From Microbacterium mitrae (GTDB lineage: Bacteria > Actinomycetota > Actinomycetes > Actinomycetales > Microbacteriaceae): a stretch of DNA of 64,000 nt. The stretch lies in assembly GCF_008017445.1 (NCBI RefSeq), contig NZ_VRSW01000001.1, positions 1,240,001 to 1,304,000 on the forward strand, read 5' to 3'. The notes below the pieces were generated by a model, which was not told the DNA's origin, searched no databases, and worked only from the letters and a program-made list of their open reading frames with translations. Position numbers and translations under genes: made by a program. Shown here in pieces: positions 60,854 to 64,000 of the stretch. Every line of letters starts with the position of its first letter. Within the stretch, counting starts at the first letter, position 1.

Positions 60854-61699
60854 CTACGCCTCGCGCGTGATCATCACCGTGACGAACAGCTGCGACTTAG
60901 AGGGCCCGGCAAAAACACCACGCAACGGCGGAACATCGTTGTAGTCGCGGCCGCGGCCAACGAGCACGTGGCGGTCGCCAATCTCAATGTTGTTTGTCGG
61001 GTCAAACCCGCGCCACCCGTTGGCGTACCACTCCACCCACGCGTGAGACTCGCCCTTGACCGGCTCCCCCACCTCAGCATTGGGTTTGGGGTGCAGGTAG
61101 CCAGAGACGTAGCGGGCGGGAATGCCCACCGATCGCAGCGCGCCAATTGAAATGTGCGCCATGTCTTGGCAGACACCCTTGCGGGCTTCCCACGCCTCAG
61201 CGGCCGTGGTCAGCACGCCCGTGACGCCTGACATGTACTCCACCGCATCGCCAACGGCCACACAGATCGCGTGCGCCGCCTCAGAGGGGTTGTCGTACTT
61301 GTCGGCGATCGTGCGGGCAAGCACCCGCACGTCTTCGTGGGGGTCGGTGCGGTGCGTCTGCACCAGCTTCTCCACGGTGTCAACCGACCGCTCGGCGTCT
61401 TGCGCCAGTTCATCCCACGTGAGCTCTGGGTGTTCCAGCGGGCGCTCTCGCACCTCGACGAGGCTGCGCGCCGTGATGTTGAGTTCGCTGTGAGGCGAGA
61501 GCACATCAAACGACGCCACCCGCGTGCCGAAGTAGTCAACGTACTGGTTGACCGAGGTGTTCGGCTGAATGTCGAGTGAGCTGGTCAACACAAACTGCGA
61601 GTCGGTGGTGATGGGCATCATGCGCGCCTCGTTGTACGAGGCGGTCGCGTCGGTGGGATAGCGAAACCCCGTGGTGTGTTCGATGCGAAGGCGCTTCAT
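60854..61699 (-). CDS. transglutaminase-like protein
   Basis: A 281-aa protein with an N-terminal beta domain (KRLRIEHTTGFRYPTDATAS) and a transglutaminase core. The catalytic Cys is in ARKGVCQDMAHI near residue 180, the His in GESHAWVEWY near residue 230, and the Asp in GFDPTNN. This protein always travels with alpha-E and the circularly permuted ATP-grasp, as here. The trio's reaction is unknown; peptide cleavage or ligation is expected from the folds. Overlaps the alpha-E gene by four bases. Confidence 0.93.
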   Translation of the reverse strand: MKRLRIEHTTGFRYPTDATASYNEARMMPITTDSQFVLTSSLDIQPNTSVNQYVDYFGTRVASFDVLSPHSELNITARSLVEVRERPLEHPELTWDELAQDAERSVDTVEKLVQTHRTDPHEDVRVLARTIADKYDNPSEAAHAICVAVGDAVEYMSGVTGVLTTAAEAWEARKGVCQDMAHISIGALRSVGIPARYVSGYLHPKPNAEVGEPVKGESHAWVEWYANGWRGFDPTNNIEIGDRHVLVGRGRDYNDVPPLRGVFAGPSKSQLFVTVMITREA

Positions 61700-62628
61700 G
61701 AGTTCTCTCCGATCCAGCTCGGCTCGGCTTGCGTGGGAAAGAAGCGTTGCTTGATGGCATTCGATGCCTCGCGCGTCACCGCTTGTACGCGTTCCATGTG
61801 TTCGGGTAGTTCAGCCAGAATCTCGGAGATGGGGCTGTATTCCAGGTCGTTGCGCATGCGGCCGAGGGCGCGCAACACGCTGTTGGAGTGACCCACTCGG
61901 TCGCGCCCCGGGTCGATCTCGATCATGCAGTTCTCCGCCGTGGAGATGGAGTAGATGATGGAACGCGGGAACAGGCGATCGAGCAGCAAGAACTCCGCCG
62001 CGTTACGGCTCGACGGCATGCCACGGTAGGTACGAACGTAGGCTTCGTACGCGCCGCAGGATCGCAGAATCGTGGTCCAGCTGGGGCCGGACTCTTCGGT
62101 CAGCGAGCGGGTCGCCAGCAGGCGCGCGGTCATGTCGGTGCGCTCAATGGCGCGACCCAGCGTAAAGAACTGCCAAGCCTCATCGCGGCTGGTAGACGAG
62201 TCAACGGTTCCGATCGCCAGCGCGGAGCGCTCACGCACCCACTGGAAGAAGTCGTGGGCGCGGTCGTTGTAGAGGCGCTTGGGCATGCCGGCGTTGGTGG
62301 TGTTGAGAATCTCCCAGAGGTCGGTGGAGACAATCTCGCGCGCACGGCGGGCGTTTTCACGTGCGGCGTTGAGCGCGTACGCGATGCTGGACGGCACGGT
62401 GCGGTCGATGGCGAGCGTGGCAAGCACATCGCGGCGCGTGACGACGACGGTCGGGTCGGCGGGGGCAGAACCCATCACGCCCAGCAGCGAGCGGCAGGCG
62501 GTCGGTTCGTCGATCCACGGGTCTTCCAGCAGCAACTGCAGGTGCACGTCGAGAATGCGGGCGGTGCCGTCGGCGCGCTCGATGTAACGCCCAATCCAGA
62601 ACAGGCTCTCGGCAATGCGGCTCAGCAT
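61696..62628 (-). CDS. alpha-E domain protein
   Basis: A 310-aa all-helical protein of the alpha-E family. It begins MLSRIAESLFWIGRYIERAD and has RAREIVSTDLWEILN and FFTLGRAIERTDMTARLLAT, each a family hallmark. It lies between the ATP-grasp and transglutaminase genes and overlaps both. The domain is thought to be a partner or substrate platform for the ATP-grasp enzyme; no catalytic residues are known. Confidence 0.93.
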   Translation of the reverse strand: MLSRIAESLFWIGRYIERADGTARILDVHLQLLLEDPWIDEPTACRSLLGVMGSAPADPTVVVTRRDVLATLAIDRTVPSSIAYALNAARENARRAREIVSTDLWEILNTTNAGMPKRLYNDRAHDFFQWVRERSALAIGTVDSSTSRDEAWQFFTLGRAIERTDMTARLLATRSLTEESGPSWTTILRSCGAYEAYVRTYRGMPSSRNAAEFLLLDRLFPRSIIYSISTAENCMIEIDPGRDRVGHSNSVLRALGRMRNDLEYSPISEILAELPEHMERVQAVTREASNAIKQRFFPTQAEPSWIGENS

Positions 62629-64000
62629 GTTGCACCACCCATCTGTTGCTGCTGCTCGTGTTGTTCGGCGAGCGGTGACTCATCGTCTTGCGGCGAGTGC
62701 ATCGGCTCCTGTTGGTCGTCGTACATAACCGCCTCGGAGGTCGGAACCGAGGCCTGGTCCTGCACGAGCGAGGCGATGGACTCTTCGGAGTGGTACTCCG
62801 TGGCCGTCGGCGCCTTGCCGCCGGTGATCCAGGTGTCTTTTGACCCGCCGCCCTGGCTGGAGTTCACCACAAGGCGCCCCTCGGGCAGCGCCACGCGGGT
62901 GAGGCCGCCGGGCAGTACCCACACGTCTTCGCCATCGTTGACGGCGAACGGGCGGAGGTCGGCGTGGCGGGGGCGCACGCCATCTTCGACCAGGGTGGGA
63001 ATGGTCGACAGCATCACGACGGGTTGCGCGATCCAGCCACGCGGGTCAGCGATGAGGCGAGTGCGCAGGTCGTCGAGCTCCTTTTTGGAGGCGTCGGGGC
63101 CGACAACGAGACCCTTGCCGCCGGAACCATCGACGGGCTTGACGACAAGTTCGTCGAGCCGGTCAAGCACCTCTTCGAGCGCATTCGGGTCTTCCAGCCG
63201 CCAGGTGTCGACGTTCTTCAGCAGCGGCTCTTCGCCGAGGTAGTAGCGGATGAGGTCGGGAACGTAGGTGTAGACCAGCTTGTCGTCGGCGACGCCGTTG
63301 CCCACCGCGTTGGCAATGGTGACGTTGCCGAGGCGCGCTGCCAGCAAGATGCCGGGGGAACCAAGCATCGAGTCGGCGCGAAACTGCAGTGGGTCAAGAA
63401 AGTCGTCGTCGACGCGGCGGTAAATCACGTCGACACGGCGCGGGCCGCGGGTGGTGCGCATGAAGACCTTGCCGCCAACACAGAACAGGTCCCGCCCCTC
63501 CACCAACTCCACGCCCATCAGGCGGGCGAGCAGGGTGTGCTCGAAGTAGGCCGAGTTGTACACGCCCGGCGTCAGCACCACAACGTTGGGGTCATCGACC
63601 CCGTGTGGGGCCGCGGCGCGCAGCGAGGCGAGCAGTTTGTGCGGGTAGTCACCAACCGGGCGAATCCGCATCGAGACAAACAGCTCGGGCAGGGTCTGGG
63701 CCATCACACGACGGTTGGAGATGACGTAGCTCACGCCGCTCGGCACACGAACGTTGTCTTCGAGCACGCGCATTTCGCCGTTTTCGTCGCGAATCAGGTC
63801 GATGCCGGAGACGTGAATGCGCACGCCGTTGCTGGTGGGAATGCCCGCCGCCTGGCGGTAGAAGTATTGGCTCGACGCAATCAGGCGGGCAGGGATCACG
63901 CCGTCGCGCACCGCGTTTTGGCGGCCGTAGACGTCGTCAAGAAACGCCTCCAGGGCCTTAACGCGCTGCTTGATACCCATTTCAATCCGCGACCACTCGT
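62622..64000 (-). CDS. circularly permuted ATP-grasp protein (5' end outside window)
   Basis: The frame is open to the right edge: upstream of the ATG at 63980 it still reads EWSRIEMGIKQRVKALEAFL, the family text. The real start is therefore outside the window. Visible parts are RIHVSGIDLIRDENGEMRVL, LTPGVYNSAYFEHTLLA, and VVKPVDGSGGKGLVVGPDA, the ATP-binding loop, near the middle of the visible part. The Gln-rich tail (EQHEQQQQM) is unusual. The enzyme should form an amide bond; with the alpha-E and transglutaminase genes it makes up a conserved peptide-ligase-like set. Confidence 0.92.
   Translation of the reverse strand, partial: EWSRIEMGIKQRVKALEAFLDDVYGRQNAVRDGVIPARLIASSQYFYRQAAGIPTSNGVRIHVSGIDLIRDENGEMRVLEDNVRVPSGVSYVISNRRVMAQTLPELFVSMRIRPVGDYPHKLLASLRAAAPHGVDDPNVVVLTPGVYNSAYFEHTLLARLMGVELVEGRDLFCVGGKVFMRTTRGPRRVDVIYRRVDDDFLDPLQFRADSMLGSPGILLAARLGNVTIANAVGNGVADDKLVYTYVPDLIRYYLGEEPLLKNVDTWRLEDPNALEEVLDRLDELVVKPVDGSGGKGLVVGPDASKKELDDLRTRLIADPRGWIAQPVVMLSTIPTLVEDGVRPRHADLRPFAVNDGEDVWVLPGGLTRVALPEGRLVVNSSQGGGSKDTWITGGKAPTATEYHSEESIASLVQDQASVPTSEAVMYDDQQEPMHSPQDDESPLAEQHEQQQQMGGATC

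Overview
The window is 64 kb of high-GC DNA with short or overlapping operon junctions (many ATGA/GTGA overlaps) and genes typical of Actinomycetota: an 843-aa ClpC, a DtxR/IdeR-type iron box, a WhiB-like protein and frequent leaderless promoters. The gene content fits a free-living member of Microbacteriaceae; the genus cannot be fixed from this sequence alone.

Region 1 (1-14,927, nearly all minus strand) looks like one hydroxyproline regulon. It holds a complete trans-4-hydroxyproline pathway: 4-hydroxyproline epimerase, a three-subunit D-hydroxyproline dehydrogenase, a DapA-type deaminase and 2-oxoglutarate semialdehyde dehydrogenase. Beside it lies a peptide ABC transporter operon that ends with a DUF885 peptidase-like protein and a prolidase-type amidohydrolase (cut by the window edge). 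A GntR/FCD regulator gene sits at the head, and ATGTG/ACAT-type palindromes precede both the catabolic and the transporter operons. Together they suggest uptake and breakdown of hydroxyproline-containing peptides.

Region 2 (14,925-18,640) holds a twice-frameshifted RibD-like pseudogene, an MFS transporter divergent from an HxlR regulator, a SnoaL-like protein, a small membrane protein and an intergenic stretch dense with palindromes.

Region 3 (18,640-26,787) is an integrated 8.1-kb element in tRNA-Ser(CGA), bounded by a 26-bp copy of the tRNA 3' end. It encodes an integrase, a repressor, an excisionase-like protein, a winged-helix replication-type protein, a WhiB-like protein, several small unknowns and one HK97-fold major capsid protein. 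No terminase, portal, protease or tail genes are visible. It is best read as a minimal capsid-only phage satellite and is the most unusual system in the window.

Region 4 (26,788-47,970) is ordinary chromosome: tRNA-Ser, an iron-siderophore ABC system under an iron box, a MetE-like protein, a lipase, radA, an ArgA-type acetyltransferase, clpC, a luciferase-like oxidoreductase, an orphan LuxR regulator, pheA, pgm, a permuted lipoate ligase and an alpha/beta hydrolase.

Region 5 (47,971-58,025) is a second peptide-type ABC operon. It combines a ROK regulator, an M81 peptidase, a binding protein, two permeases, a fused double ATPase, CutC and a ROK sugar kinase.

Region 6 (58,135-64,000) has a MarR-MFS pair, an SGNH hydrolase, and the conserved trio transglutaminase / alpha-E / circularly permuted ATP-grasp (the last cut by the window edge). 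Intergenic regions carry several short tandem and inverted repeats. The hexamer GGTTCC/GGAACC is strongly enriched in the chromosome but not in the element.
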